Assembly (NCBI GenBank): GCA_903772945.1
Contig: CAICTM010000382.1
Location: 1 to 64,000 of the forward strand
DNA from: Seminavis robusta
Lineage: Eukaryota > Bacillariophyta > Bacillariophyceae > Naviculales > Naviculaceae
Length of the DNA: 64,000 bases
Direction of reading: 5' to 3'
Made by a program: the position numbers and the translations under genes. This document shows positions 1-11,422 of the stretch, piece by piece. The stretch's first letter is position 1, and the number at the start of each line of letters is the position of its first letter. The notes under the pieces were generated by a model, which saw only the letters and a program-made list of their open reading frames with translations, ran no database searches and was not told the origin of the DNA.

Positions 1-237
1 GAGAGCCTCGATCAGCAGCAACCACACCACCATCCATTCAGCCAATACAACGTGTAGCAGGAAATGCTTTTTAAATCAGTCTGTAGTTCAGTTCAAGTGC
101 TTCCTAGCTAGGCAAAAACCAGCACACACTAGACTAGCTAGGTAGATAGATAGTAAATAATAAATTCAGGTATGCGACATTCGACACAGCCATTCTAGCT
201 TTGTTGTTGTTGTTGGGTACAGCATTGCACCGAGCTA

Positions 238-687
238 CTAGCTAGACAGCCAGCCCAGACAAAAGAAAAATACTTGTCTTTGGATGCATGCTTTTGGACT
301 TACCGGTTCAGTCCAGACCTGCTGGAGGAGGGCCAACAGAACGATTGATTGAATCTTTGGCCACCAGCCTATCAAACCCATGGCTGCGAAAGGTTTTGAA
401 GCCAACTGAAGCATGCTATGCATGATCTTATCTTGGTTGGTATGCTGCGCGGTGGGTCGGTGCTCGTAGCAAGCGTTCGACCCAAAGCTAGAAAGAGGTG
501 GTGGCAGGTAGCACGACATTACTGTTTGGTGGTACTTGCTAGACTTTCCCACTTGCAAATTGCTGGCTGTAGATTCCTTTGAAGGGTGCTCTTCCACATG
601 CGTTGTTTCGGACAACGTGCGTTGGCGCTGCTGTTTGGTTGCTTTCGAAAGGAATCCCCCAAAGCTGGAAGGGTCGACGCGGGACAT
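238..687 (-). CDS. possible membrane protein gene, partial, runs toward left edge
   Basis: An open frame on the minus strand starts at an ATG at 687. Its N-terminus is polar (begins MSRVDPSSFGGFLSKATKQQ), and further in there is a hydrophobic segment (GLIGWWPKIQSIVLLALLQQ). A good splice donor, CCG|GTAAGT, sits at 303-302 after 128 complete codons, so the frame beyond it (to 238) is probably intron. The next exon would lie near or past the window edge. I do not recognise the family. It is divergent from the Armadillo gene, with about 300 bp between the two starts. The case for a real gene is the Met start, the donor and the plausible composition; overlapping plus-strand frames here look like shadows. 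Confidence 0.35.
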   Translation of the reverse strand: MSRVDPSSFGGFLSKATKQQRQRTLSETTHVEEHPSKESTASNLQVGKSSKYHQTVMSCYLPPPLSSFGSNACYEHRPTAQHTNQDKIMHSMLQLASKPFAAMGLIGWWPKIQSIVLLALLQQVWTEPVSPKACIQRQVFFFCLGWLSS

Positions 688-984
688 GAAGAGCCGATAA
701 ATTTGCAGTGGTCTCTTTGGGGGACCAAATTTTTGGGGTCTTGTGTTGATATTTCTACCCCATTGCAGGCATCCTGGACAAAGGCCAGACGGTCAACGGC
801 AGACGAAATATTTGCTTTATCCAGCCATGAATATATTTAATAATTTTTGGGACAGAGGAGCGCCTTGGGTCATATTTTGCTCCATGCCCGTTAGTTACTG
901 TACCCGCAAGTTGCAGTGTTGCAGTGTTCGTTCCATACTGTGAAGCCTCATTCCTTGAGCCAGGACCAAGAGTACCAATAGACG

Positions 985-3900
985 ATGGCGCCTCGAGAAG
1001 CGACGGGGACTTTCCCTGATCAGTTCTTAACCTTTGACTACGATGCTTCTATGCCGATGGGAGCTCCGCCACCACATGATCCTGTACCGCCGGGCCCAGT
1101 AGACGCAGACCAATCTGATGTGGATGAAGGAAGTCCAGTGCCTCCAGGTGCGCAAGAAACGTTAAACCACGTAGGCTCTGGTACTCAGTCAACGTCGGAA
1201 GCTATTCGACCGTCGTCCTCGAATGCCTCCCAGATTGATCCTCTGTCCATTGATCCGACTCTGAACCAAGCGTCCCCGTGGTCTACGGTAGTAGGAGACA
1301 GACCTCCTTTTGTGCCTCACTTTGGCATGGAGAGTTCTGGTGGCGGCAGTGGCAGTGGTGGGACACCCGAAGGAACTTCAGCAGCTGGTTCGGCCTCTTC
1401 TCCCAGTGGCAGCGCGGCTGTCTCTACTGGCAACAACAACAACAGCAACAACAACTTGTCGTCGACTAGTTCTCCAGTGGGAGGAGGCTCTGTCTTGCCC
1501 ATGGACACTAATGGGAACTCTGACGTTTTGGCATCCCCGCTGTCGACGGGTTCTAGTATTTTTAATTCGTCGACTGCCCCCAATTCGCCCGCTGTCAACG
1601 GCCACCCGTCTGTGTCGCCTGTGCGATCCTTTCGGCCATCCAACTCGACCATCAGTACTGGCAACAACCCAAGCAGTGGAACCCCTGGGCCACGACGACT
1701 GCGGTCTCAAACCAACTTTCAAGTGAGATCTGTTCTGGACAGTACAACCTCTATGGAAAGTGACGACGATGATGGTCTGCCTGGACTGGACAGAACCTTT
1801 GACAGTCTCGCTTCTTCAGTACAACAGCTAGAAGAAACTTGGGAACAAGTAGACCAAGACCATGATGAAGAAGATGAGGACGAAGACGACGAGGACGAAG
1901 TTGATGGAGATTCCGTGATGTGTCCCGACAGCCACATGTCGAGCAACGAATCGGCGGCTTCTTCCTACTCGAGTGAATCCATGAGAATGATTTATCGAAA
2001 TGGAGCATTTGATATGTCAGCAGACGAGCCTTCCTCGCCACCCCCAGCAGCCACCACTGCTTCATCTGCTGCTCCCCCATCTCCAAACTCGATCATGCTA
2101 TCATTTGGACCCAACACTACCGTTTCCGATCTCAAATACTTTGCCGAGAGGGGGTGCATAGTGGCCCTTTTACAGGCTCTTACCACACCCCGACTGGTCA
2201 CTCTGGGGACACGCATGTTGGCAGATTATGCCAAAATGTCACACCGACGAGTGGCTGTGGCCAGCAATAGACGTATTTTGGAGTTTGTACAACGGACCAT
2301 GCTGCAGGTATCGGAACATGCAGACTGGCTGGGAAGAGAGTACGCTGTCGAGACGATTCGAAGTTTGACGGCCACCGAAGAAAGCGATCGGTTTCTCATG
2401 GGAACGTATGGATTGCTCACAACACTCGCCTTGGTGGCACGAGGAGGACCCTTTGTCACACACGTACAAGACAATGGAGTTCGGTGTACGGTACCGCTGG
2501 CATCGGAAAAGGCCAGACTGCATGCATGCATTGCTATCATGAACTTGAGCTGCGGAAAGGCCAACAAGATTGAAATTGCCAAGGTACCAGATGTTCTAGA
2601 AGCCATGAGAGACGTCATGGTCAACTCCACTGATGAAGCAAGGCTGAAAGCAACCACATGCATCAAGAATCTTAGTAATGCCGACGCAAATGATTCGGCC
2701 CTGCTGGGGACACCAGGACTCGTCGAAGCCTTGGGACATGTAGCCGCTGCAACATGTTCGCCCGAAAATGGAGCCACTCCTTGTACAACCAATGCCTGCT
2801 TGGCACTCATGAACTTGTCCATTTCCAAGGCCAACAAGCACAGAGTCTTTCGAACCCCAGGCGTCATGGATGCTCTCATGAATGTCCTGGAGCGAACGAC
2901 TGCACAAGGGTCCTCCACGGAAGCAAGGATCAAGGCGTGTTCGGCACTCTCGAACTTGGCCATTGGATACGACAACAAGATTCCCATGTTCTCGTACCCT
3001 TGCTTCGTCGATGCCATTCTCAATGTGATCCAAACTGATACAGGGGAAGCACGCACAAAGGCGTGCTCCATCTTGTGGAGCTTTGCGGCGGAAATGAAGA
3101 ATCAAGTGCCCGTTGTCCAGCGTGGAGACATTCTTCCCGTCTTGGTGCAGGTTGCCGAAGAAGATGGAACCACCGAGGCGAGGTTCAAATGCGTTGCGGC
3201 CCTGACGTTGTTGGCAGAGTCGCTGGAGAATGCCATTCCATTGCTTGAGTCCGGTGCTCTTGCGCCACTCATGGATATTCTACATGAAGCTGGACCTGAC
3301 CCGACACAATGGAAAGGGCAGACTGCTTCGTGGTGTGTGGGATTCTTGATGAATATTGCTCAAAGCGATGAAGCCGTCCCAGCACTTCGGGAAGCTGGTG
3401 TTGTGGAGCTGTTGGCGCCTCTTTTGACTCTGGACCACTACCAGAGCCTCAAGGCGGCCATGGCAGTCACCTTTGTTTGCAGATACGATGAAGGCGACGA
3501 ATGCTATGACCTGTTGAGAAAAACAGAGAACGTCATCCCCAAGATCATCAGCTTACTGCACAACACTTTGTCCGGACGAGGTGGCAACGGATACAAGTAC
3601 GGAGTGTTCACACTCAGGTCGTCGGTAGGATGCATCTCTGCCTTGGCGTCCGGTCCCGATTTCATGAAGGAAAGGATTGCTACTGGTCCTGTCTATGAGA
3701 GTTTGTTGAGAGTAGTTACGGACTTTTGTGTCAATGGTGGCACTCCTGGCGCTATTGTTGGCGGTGGACGCGACGATGCATTGAGTGCCACACTGGCTGT
3801 TCGGGCTCTTCAATCTTTGACGGGACATCTTATCCCCATTGCCGGTAGCAGCTCACTGCCATTCGGTCAATCCATGGAAGATCGGCTGTTGACAGCGCTG

Positions 3901-4485
3901 ATTTCTTTTGAGGGCTGTCAACACGCCGAAGTGAAGGATTGCACTCGTCACCTGGCAACGGACGCCAAGATTCGTATCCAAGGCGGGAGGAAAGCGTCCA
4001 TGGCCCCATCTGGTGGCTGTGCATCAATCCGAGACGGGGAAGTGGACGTGGGCTTGAACGACGTGACTTCAATAGCAAGTGGCTGCTGTGGGCTGGAGAC
4101 TCTTCCTGGTATTGGAGAAGACCTGCTCCAAGCGTTGACGTCACCTGCAAGAAACGAAGACGGCAAGCCTGCGATTATTGCTCAAGCTTCCAAGAGGGAC
4201 GCCAAGGACTTAGGGGGGTCAAAGCTTGTTCGCACCTTCTTGCTTGCGGACTCTACCACTGGGCGAAGATTCGTTGTACCAACAGATCCGAGTGGAGGTC
4301 GTGCGTTCAATGATAGACGAGTATGGTGCTACCGGCGAGGTAGATTTTGTGAAGAGGGAGAAGAGCCTGATCTGAACTTTGTGTGGACTGATGAACTTCA
4401 ACAGGCTTACGAAGCCGCACTTGCTTTGCATCAAGACTCTGCATCACAATCGGATTCGGAGGGAGGAAATGGTCGGGGTCAGTGA
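985..4485 (+). CDS. Armadillo-repeat protein, 1166 aa, single exon
   Basis: Residues 1 to about 370 are low-complexity and rich in Ser, Pro, Gly and Asn, with an acidic tract (EEDEDEDDEDE) near residues 290-305. From about residue 375 to 900 the protein consists of helical repeats of about 42-50 residues with the Armadillo signature: repeated ACxAxxNLS cores (IAIMNLSCGKANK, LALMNLSISKANK, SALSNLAIGYDNK). The C-terminal roughly 150 residues are not ARM-like. They contain a compact aromatic and basic segment (residues ~1085-1150, with RRFVVPTD and RVWCYRRGRF) resembling no domain I can name. ARM proteins are protein-binding scaffolds, and no catalytic motif is visible, so the partner and process are unknown. 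The start is the first ATG of the long frame, and the gene has no introns, unlike most neighbours. Confidence 0.9.
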   Translation: MAPREATGTFPDQFLTFDYDASMPMGAPPPHDPVPPGPVDADQSDVDEGSPVPPGAQETLNHVGSGTQSTSEAIRPSSSNASQIDPLSIDPTLNQASPWSTVVGDRPPFVPHFGMESSGGGSGSGGTPEGTSAAGSASSPSGSAAVSTGNNNNSNNNLSSTSSPVGGGSVLPMDTNGNSDVLASPLSTGSSIFNSSTAPNSPAVNGHPSVSPVRSFRPSNSTISTGNNPSSGTPGPRRLRSQTNFQVRSVLDSTTSMESDDDDGLPGLDRTFDSLASSVQQLEETWEQVDQDHDEEDEDEDDEDEVDGDSVMCPDSHMSSNESAASSYSSESMRMIYRNGAFDMSADEPSSPPPAATTASSAAPPSPNSIMLSFGPNTTVSDLKYFAERGCIVALLQALTTPRLVTLGTRMLADYAKMSHRRVAVASNRRILEFVQRTMLQVSEHADWLGREYAVETIRSLTATEESDRFLMGTYGLLTTLALVARGGPFVTHVQDNGVRCTVPLASEKARLHACIAIMNLSCGKANKIEIAKVPDVLEAMRDVMVNSTDEARLKATTCIKNLSNADANDSALLGTPGLVEALGHVAAATCSPENGATPCTTNACLALMNLSISKANKHRVFRTPGVMDALMNVLERTTAQGSSTEARIKACSALSNLAIGYDNKIPMFSYPCFVDAILNVIQTDTGEARTKACSILWSFAAEMKNQVPVVQRGDILPVLVQVAEEDGTTEARFKCVAALTLLAESLENAIPLLESGALAPLMDILHEAGPDPTQWKGQTASWCVGFLMNIAQSDEAVPALREAGVVELLAPLLTLDHYQSLKAAMAVTFVCRYDEGDECYDLLRKTENVIPKIISLLHNTLSGRGGNGYKYGVFTLRSSVGCISALASGPDFMKERIATGPVYESLLRVVTDFCVNGGTPGAIVGGGRDDALSATLAVRALQSLTGHLIPIAGSSSLPFGQSMEDRLLTALISFEGCQHAEVKDCTRHLATDAKIRIQGGRKASMAPSGGCASIRDGEVDVGLNDVTSIASGCCGLETLPGIGEDLLQALTSPARNEDGKPAIIAQASKRDAKDLGGSKLVRTFLLADSTTGRRFVVPTDPSGGRAFNDRRVWCYRRGRFCEEGEEPDLNFVWTDELQQAYEAALALHQDSASQSDSEGGNGRGQ

Positions 4486-5080
4486 TAGACAGTGTCAGTG
4501 TTCCCGATATGTATTCTCGGAATCACCGAAGTTGTCTTTAGGCTTGACTGCGGCCAGTCTGTGATTATAACTGCTACTAAGAGAGTGCAAATTGAAAAAT
4601 CTTGATGTCTTTCTGATACTCTCTATGGACTCGACTCTGGTGGCTCTTTGTACATGTGTCTATTTGCCTATCATACTGCATGTACCGGTACATGTACTTG
4701 TAACAACTAGCTACTAGTATTTAGGTTTAGAGTGATGGATGGCCATCCACAGCAAACATCACCAGCTCAAACTCGAAGATCTAGCTATGCATAGAGCCCA
4801 AGCAATTGAAACGCTAGGGTGCTGGAGTGTTGTCATTTTGTTGGACAAACTGGATCGCCATCCTTGATGTACGGTACGCACAGTTTCCCCCTCAACTGTT
4901 CGGAGTCGAGAGTCGACGATGGACAGCCTGTTGAGACCCCAAAAACTCCCACACATCATTCTCAAGCTTTGCCGCAAGTATTTGAGTTGACAGTCCTGGG
5001 TTTTAGTAGCTTCTTTATAAAGCCAAGCTAGGGAGGAATGCCACAGGCACAAGAAGTTTTGGCCTTGAAGCTGGTACATC
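4486..5080. other. intergenic, 595 bp
   Basis: No gene was recognised between the ARM gene and the TDT-like gene on the same strand. The stretch contains CTAG runs (ACTAGCTACTAGT) and GTACCGGTACATGTAC palindromes near 4680-4720. Confidence 0.5.
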
Positions 5081-8000
5081 ATGAGCGGGAGCAGCAGACA
5101 GGCAAGGCCGCCATCAGTGGACGGGAAAGACGAAGTGGAAGCACCTGTTCCTAATGGATGGAGTGATGGGAAAGAGATAAACTCATCGGGCAATAATATG
5201 AACTCCTCTTTATCTTCGCTTGGATTGCCGCCTGCTCCTGGAAGCGACAAGCGTTTGACGAAACCTTCTCCTTTGGCCATGAAGACGATCGAGTCATCTG
5301 CAACTGACGGATACGGAAGTGATCAGCGGCCAATGCAGCGTCCACCAGGACATGGCATCTTCAACTCCCTGTACGAAGACTCTGATGGCAGTGATGGAAG
5401 GTACGTATCCTGGGTATGTTTTGTCTCATTTGATAATGTTGATTTTGCAGCAATTGTTCATACTTTTTCGGCTGTGATTCGTAATGTGTTTTTGGCGAAT
5501 GAATCGGAACTCCAGCATTGTGTTCAACTCCAAGAGGAATAAGAAACCCGCACCAACTCATGAAGCGGCTAGAGGTCGTGAACGTTTCCCTAGCTTTGAC
5601 AGTATGGCTAGCTCAGGTTCGCTTGTACGGCATGTGCTGCCACAACATTCAACAACTAGCAATCCATCGCCACAGACCTCCAGAGTGACGCAGCAAAATA
5701 TGGGCAGAGTCAACCCGCAAATGCTACCTTATGATCAACGGAGAAAACTGATGCAAATGAAACAAAAACAACAGCAACAGCAGCCACAGAAACAGCGAGA
5801 CCGGTCGCCACCACAGCCACCCCGAGTAATGGACCCACGCTTTAGCAATCCATATATGATGACACCCGCAGAATTCCACCAACCCCCACCCAATCCATAT
5901 CAGATCAATGGAATGATGGTAGCACCGCCACAACACTTTGGATACCCCATGCCGCCGCCACAACCAATGCACATGCAGATGCCCTTTGGGGCCTATCCCC
6001 CATCAAGTCCCAGGTTGCATCCTTATCGGTCGCCACAGCAACACCATAGACACTATGATCCACAAAGTAGAGCTATGCAGCAACAACACCTAATAATGCC
6101 ACCAGGAAAGCAGCCAGGGCGTCCTTACCCACCACCACCACAACAACAGCAAGTTCCACCTTACCCACCACCACCACAACAACATCAAGTTCCACCACAG
6201 ACTCAACAGCCTCAAGCGCAGCCGCAACATTCCTTGCCACCAAAAAGCAACTCTAGAAACAGTAACAATGGAGGGCAGGCAGCAACGAAGGACAAACATT
6301 TGCCAGCAAGCAGCATTGATTCCTCTGAGCAAGATCCCAAGGCCAGAGTTACTCCTCCTCCTGCAGCGGCGCAATCTACCCAAACCGATCCAAGCAGCAG
6401 TAGCAACAACAATGGAGGTACCGGTGTTCCGCCGCCTCCTCCTCCACCTCCCGTTCCTCCGCATCATGTTCGAGCAGAATCGTAAGTGCAGTGAAGACGT
6501 TTGTCTAGACCTTTGCAATGGAGACCAAACCATCATCTTACCTGTGCTTGCAATCAATTTCACAGCTCTGGAAGTGTCTCGTCGCTAGGCAGTCAGGGTA
6601 GTGTGTTTGGATATGTGGCAACGCAACATGAGGACAATCCAAGGCATCCAAAAGGACAGCGCAGTGGTGGAAGGAGTGACTTTTTGAAAATGCTGAATCC
6701 ATTTTCAACCGAGAAACGGCAACATTCACCTAAATTGACTGCGTCTGACTTTCACAAAAAGAACCAAGCCTTCCTGGAACAATCAGCCGCCACCAAGAGG
6801 CAATTTCGCAAACCACCACCGCAGCATCGTCGGTAAGATAGAGACCTTGTACCAGTACCTACCTTTTCCGTGGAGTTTTGCAAATCTCACCATTACTGCC
6901 CATTGCCTCAGTGTTGGGTCCATGGACCGACCACCAGCAACCCGAGGCACCCACAGACGGCTCCCTTCTATTGAGAACGACAACTGGGAGGAAACTGCTG
7001 GAATTGAACGAACGACATCTGCTGAACAATCCTCTGGAGATGCGAGCAGCCAACTTTCAACGAGGTACGAGAAGTCCAGGAATTGATGTTTCATCCTTTC
7101 ATTTGCTATTTGCTAACGTTTCGTTTCAAGTGACGGAAGTGACCTTGCTGTAAAGCCTCGGTACAGCTTTCCCAACGGAGAAGCTAATGAAAGGACATCA
7201 CTCCTACCACCATCGGGGCAAGGTTCAAGTGAACACCTGGAAACGAGAAGGCGTTATCATAGTGAAAAACAACAATCATCATCCAAACGTCACAAACACA
7301 GTAAAACCAGATCATCGAGGAGACCTCATAGGGCGTCGACTGAAGGCAACAGGAATCGCGAGAGCGAAACGACTCTCCACAGGAACAACGTATCAGGTTC
7401 TCGCACGCAAAGCAGAGTAAGTGTTGAATATGTTGCGCAAACCGCACGTATGATGACTCGCAAGGGAACTCTCTCACAGTATCGCCCACCCCAATGGAAT
7501 TCTCAGAGGAAGAAAAAGAAGTCTCGCCGCCGTGCACGAAGGAGAAACCAGGCGGTCGATGGCAACAACTCAGGATCATCTCAAGACTCTGAAGAGCATT
7601 CCTCGTCGTCTTCATCATATGACTACAGACAATGGACGAGGCGACGTTCACAAATGCTTGAAGATGAACGCAATAGGCTTATCGCGCAGTGGAAGGCGGA
7701 GGCACGCGCTGAAGCAATAGCATCACGTCGACAACAGGAAGCTGACCAATGGTACCGGCGCATTGGCAGATACTTGGACTCTGAGTTCGGCGACATTCTT
7801 AGAAAGGCATTCAAGGTGCTATCCTTTGTGGAAGCCTTCATTTGTAATTTACCGCTCACGGTTGGTGGAATTGCCATGGCAATTGTTACACTTGGTGTCG
7901 TTTGGTTCAAGTGGGTTGAAGAAAACCTTGGTGAGTCTGAGTCTATTCAAGGGCCCTTCTTCCCAAAAGAGCAACGGAGGTGCCTTGGTCGGTTCCGAGC

Positions 8001-9618
8001 ATGCGCAACACACACACACACATGCACTTATGCCTTTCTATTGATCCCCTCCTGTAGATTCTTGCGAGCCCGTCCAATTTCATTCTTCGCAATGTACCTT
8101 CCCAGAGTTCCCTGGATGTTTCTACTGCGACACCACAGCACCCATGTACCAACTTGCCGTGAACTTTCACTTTGCCTGTTCTGCCTTTGCTGGTGTTCTG
8201 GCCTTGAGTTTTGTGCTGAAACTGTGCCTAGCTCCACAAGTCTTCCTCGACGAGTTGAGTTCACCAACCACAGCCAGTCCAGCCGGACTTATATGTATGA
8301 CAACGGTGTGCGTGTTTGCAGGAAGAGGGATTATAGGGCAAATCATTGTATCCTTGGCAGCATGCGTGCACCTGTGTCTGGTGATCTGGTTCATCTACAT
8401 GGTAAGCATGCACGGGTTTCTCCTGTGCTTTCTGTGATTTCTTTTTACCTCACCAACCATCGCCGTACCATCAACAATGCAGGCCTTGGCATATCACATC
8501 ATGCCAGACCCATCTTGGTTTCCCAACACGGTTGGTATTGGCATGACTGCTGTGAAGACATGGTTGTACTATCCCATGTCTGGCCATTTTCTGATGGCAC
8601 TCGCGTTGTCCCTGAATTTCTTCTTCTTTCCGATAAGTTTGGTTCGAGGTACGTTTTCATGCTCCGTTGTCACCGTTAACTAGAATGAAACACCAAGCTT
8701 ACCTGCTTGATTTGGATAGTGGCTCTTAACGAGAAGATCTCTGCTCCAGTGGGGTATATGCAGATGTCTGCACCAGCAGTGGCTTTGATGGCTCTCACCA
8801 TAATGGCCCAGCCATCCTTTGAGCAAGAGAAGCCTGATATCAACAGATTCCAACGAGCACATCGTCTCGTGTATCTTCCGGCAATGCACGCACTTTTTGT
8901 CTTGTCAGTGATTGGGTTTCTAGCAAGTTTGCAGTCTCTGGCTGTTCGGTGGAAGGGCTTCAAGAAAAAGCCATTCTCTCCTGCCCATGCAGCATTTCCG
9001 TATCCAACACTCTTACACGCCAACGCAATTCAGGCATATAGGGCTGCTATCAACTCATTCTCGAGCGAGCTACCTGGGAAAGCATTCACCATTTGCCTTG
9101 ATGTGTACTGGATAGTAGTTCTCGTGAGCGGTACTATTCTGACGATTTGGATATCGATGCAATTCTTTTGGAACTTGCCAGGATGGACGAATCTAAATGT
9201 CGACCAGGACGAAGAGCCTCCGGCACCCTACGAGACAACAATGACGCTACAGAACGTTATTGCAACGGGGGAATCCCTAGTTCAACCGTTTGTAAGTCCA
9301 GCAGTGCTGCAGGCCAACGAGACTGGCGCTTTGGTCTTGGTTCGTCGAACAGACCAAGACGGCGGAGGTCAGAGGTTTGTGCGGACACGGAAACTGGCAT
9401 CTTTGGGCTTTGAGCCGACTATGACCTGGGGGGAGATGGAACGTGAGCGAGATTTGCTTCTTGAATGGATCGGGAAGCATCCGCGGCGAAGAACCAAGAC
9501 CCTTTCTGTTCCAGGCATCGACTTTAGTTCAGGTCTATACATGGCCAATGAGGATGAGGAGGCTCAGAATCCTGAAGACAGAGTTGATCATTCTGTCGGC
9601 GGGGGTTCTTACTATTGA
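5081..9618 (+). CDS. TDT/SLAC1-like anion or organic-acid transporter with long disordered N-terminus
   Basis: Eight exons: 5081-5400, 5516-6481, 6566-6832, 6912-7064, 7131-7930, 8058-8401, 8483-8648, 8720-9618. All junctions are GT-AG and the sum gives 1304 codons. Residues 1 to about 700 are disordered, with Gln/Pro-rich tracts (QQQQQPQKQ, PPPPPPPP) and then Arg/Ser-rich and Arg/Gln-rich segments. After about residue 740 come roughly 8-10 hydrophobic helices. The segments LPLTVGGIAMAIVTLG, DPSWFPNTVGIGMTAV, FLMALALSLNFFFFPISLVR and ISAPVGYMQMSAPAVALMAL follow the order and spacing of the tellurite-resistance/dicarboxylate transporter (TDT) and SLAC1 superfamily. The fused disordered domain is unusual for that family and may be a regulatory or phosphorylation platform (inference). 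A donor at 7417 and acceptor at 7478-7479 bound an in-frame 63-nt stretch that could be spliced or retained without changing frame. Confidence 0.65.
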
Positions 9619-9704
9619 CGACAGAAGTCGTGAGCCCAACTAGCTTCGTTATAACTTATGTATCAATCTAGCTACAGTTTGCAAATGCTGGCCTTTCCAC
9701 TAGC

Positions 9705-10160
9705 AGTGATCTCAATCGATACTTTCAGCTTGATCCTCGCTCAGCCCAACGGGCATGCCAGTGCTACCGGTACCTCGGTAGGTAGAGGACACCGACCTCA
9801 AAGAAGCATATTGCGATGTAGTGATTTTGATACTTTCAGCTTTATCCTCGTTCAGCCCAACGGGCATGCCAGTGCTACCGGTACGTACCTAGCTAGAGGA
9901 CACCCCGACTTCAAAGAAGCATATTGCGATGCAGTGATCTCGATACTTTCAGCTTGATCCTCGCTCAGCCCAACGGGCATGCCAGTGCTACCGATACCTC
10001 GCTAGAGGACACCCACTTCAAAGAAGCATATTGCTTTGCAGTGATTTTGGTGCTTTCAGCTTGATCCTAGCACAGCCCAACCGGCATGCCAGTGCTACGG
10101 GTACTGGTACCTACATGTAGCTAGCTAGAGGACACCCGACTTCGAAGAAGCATATTGTGA
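9705..10160. repeat. minisatellite, about four copies of a 107-113 bp unit
   Basis: A unit with the anchors CTTTCAGCTTGATCCTCGC, CCCAACGGGCATGCCAGTGC and GAAGCATATTG recurs four times, with CTTTCAGC anchors near 9721, 9832, 9945 and 10052. Copies differ by a few bases and by the length of a CTAG/GTAC-rich spacer. It sits between two convergent genes (TDT-like and HSF). It is not CRISPR-like, because the whole unit is conserved rather than a short repeat with unique spacers. Confidence 0.9.
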
Positions 10161-10407
10161 TTTGTTTTTAATGCTTTGTTATTATGTATACATACAATCT
10201 TAACCTACTATCTCAGGTATACAGCAGCCCACGGTGGACTGCGCAACTGTTGTGTTGTGTTTTACTTTCACTGAATCCCTTGTGCATGTTTGTGGTGTTT
10301 TCTGTGTTTTTCTGTGTGGATAGTTGGAGGCGCTGGCATCTTTACGTGCACCTCATGTTGATAATCTTATCAATCACTTCTGCTTGCTTGCATTGCATGC
10401 GTGAAAC

Positions 10408-11422
10408 TTAGCGAGAAGGAATGCCTCGCGAGAAACACAAGAGAGCCTTACAACCAGCGAGGATGTCGTCATCCCCATAGACGGTAGTGGGAGTTGGTTT
10501 TGGAGGTTCCATGACATTGTGATGGTGGGTAGTGTTGAAGATGACACTCTGCAAGAGTGGAACTGACTTTTGAGGAGGTGTGAGGGCCGAGGTGGAGGAT
10601 GAAGTCAGATCTAATGAGATTCTCTTGGGTGGGACCTGCTGGTTGGTCAGATGGCCCACTGGGGTGACACGGGCAGGAGTGAGGGCGGGCACCACACTGC
10701 AGGTGGGTGTCTGCTGCTGAGTCACGTTGCGAGTAGTACCCAAGTCGGAGATACCGATGGTAACCTTGCTGTTGGTGGTAGTACTAGCAGGTGGTGTTAG
10801 GCGCATGCGTTTGTTGGGTTTATTCTTGGGCTTGTCCTCTTTGGCAGCCTTGGAAGCAGTAATGGCTTCTTCCTTGGCGGTTGCCTTTTTGACGGCATTG
10901 GCCGCAGCCACAGTGGCCGCGGAGCTATTCGTGACGGACCTTCGCTTGAGGGACAGAATGTCTTCCAAGACCACCACTCCTTCATTGCAGTAGGTAGCGC
11001 CTCGCTGACGGCCTTTCCCAATGCGAGTAAAGGCAAAGTAGTTGAGTTGCCGGCGCAGGGAGGCAAAGGAGGAGTGATTAAAGTATCTAGGGAGGATGGA
11101 AGATTCCACCTTGACGCGGTCGTGGACGACAATCTTGCCGAGAACCCTCTTGCCATCCTTATCGATGTGGCCTGGATTGACGTCAATAGATTAGATGATA
11201 AGTTAGACAAGAAGCTATGGGTAGCATCATTCAAACAGACAGGTACTTTGGTAGTTAACTCACATCCTGGTTCAAAGCTAATGAATTCTTCATTCTCGAG
11301 CAACATATCAGTCAATCGCCTGCGATAGAAAAGTGAGAAGTCAATGTGATGGTGAGAAACCTAATGGGAATCTGGCAGACAGAGGGCTTCTTGCTAAGAC
11401 AGTGGATGAACCAAGCCACCAT
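10408..11422 (-). CDS. heat shock factor-type DNA-binding protein
   Basis: Three exons (11422-11361, 11319-11264, 11171-10408) give 293 aa. The HSF DNA-binding domain spans all three. Helix 1 is RLTDMLLENEEFISF in exon 2. Exon 3 carries the wing strand (GKIVVHDRVKVESSILPRYF) and the recognition helix with NHSSFASLRRQLNYFAF. The RQLN core of the family is present, but the usual MYGF is replaced by YFAF and the usual tryptophan of the ISW motif is F, so the domain is divergent. After it come Ala/Lys-rich and Thr/Pro-rich regions and a short hydrophobic C-terminal motif (LAGCKALLCFSRG). HSF-like genes are greatly expanded in diatoms (established). No HR-A/B heptad oligomerisation region is obvious. 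Exon 1 (20 codons) is the least certain part. Confidence 0.8.

Noticed and set aside
2226-3105. Long minus-strand frames (up to 281 codons) opposite the ARM gene
   Set aside because: Shadows of the ARM repeats; no family resemblance.
5724-6588. Minus-strand Trp/Arg-rich frames over the Gln/Pro-rich exon
   Set aside because: They arise from reading CAA/CCA-rich coding DNA backwards.
9690-10160. CRISPR-like periodicity
   Set aside because: Whole units are similar, no short repeat with unique spacers, and the genome is eukaryotic.
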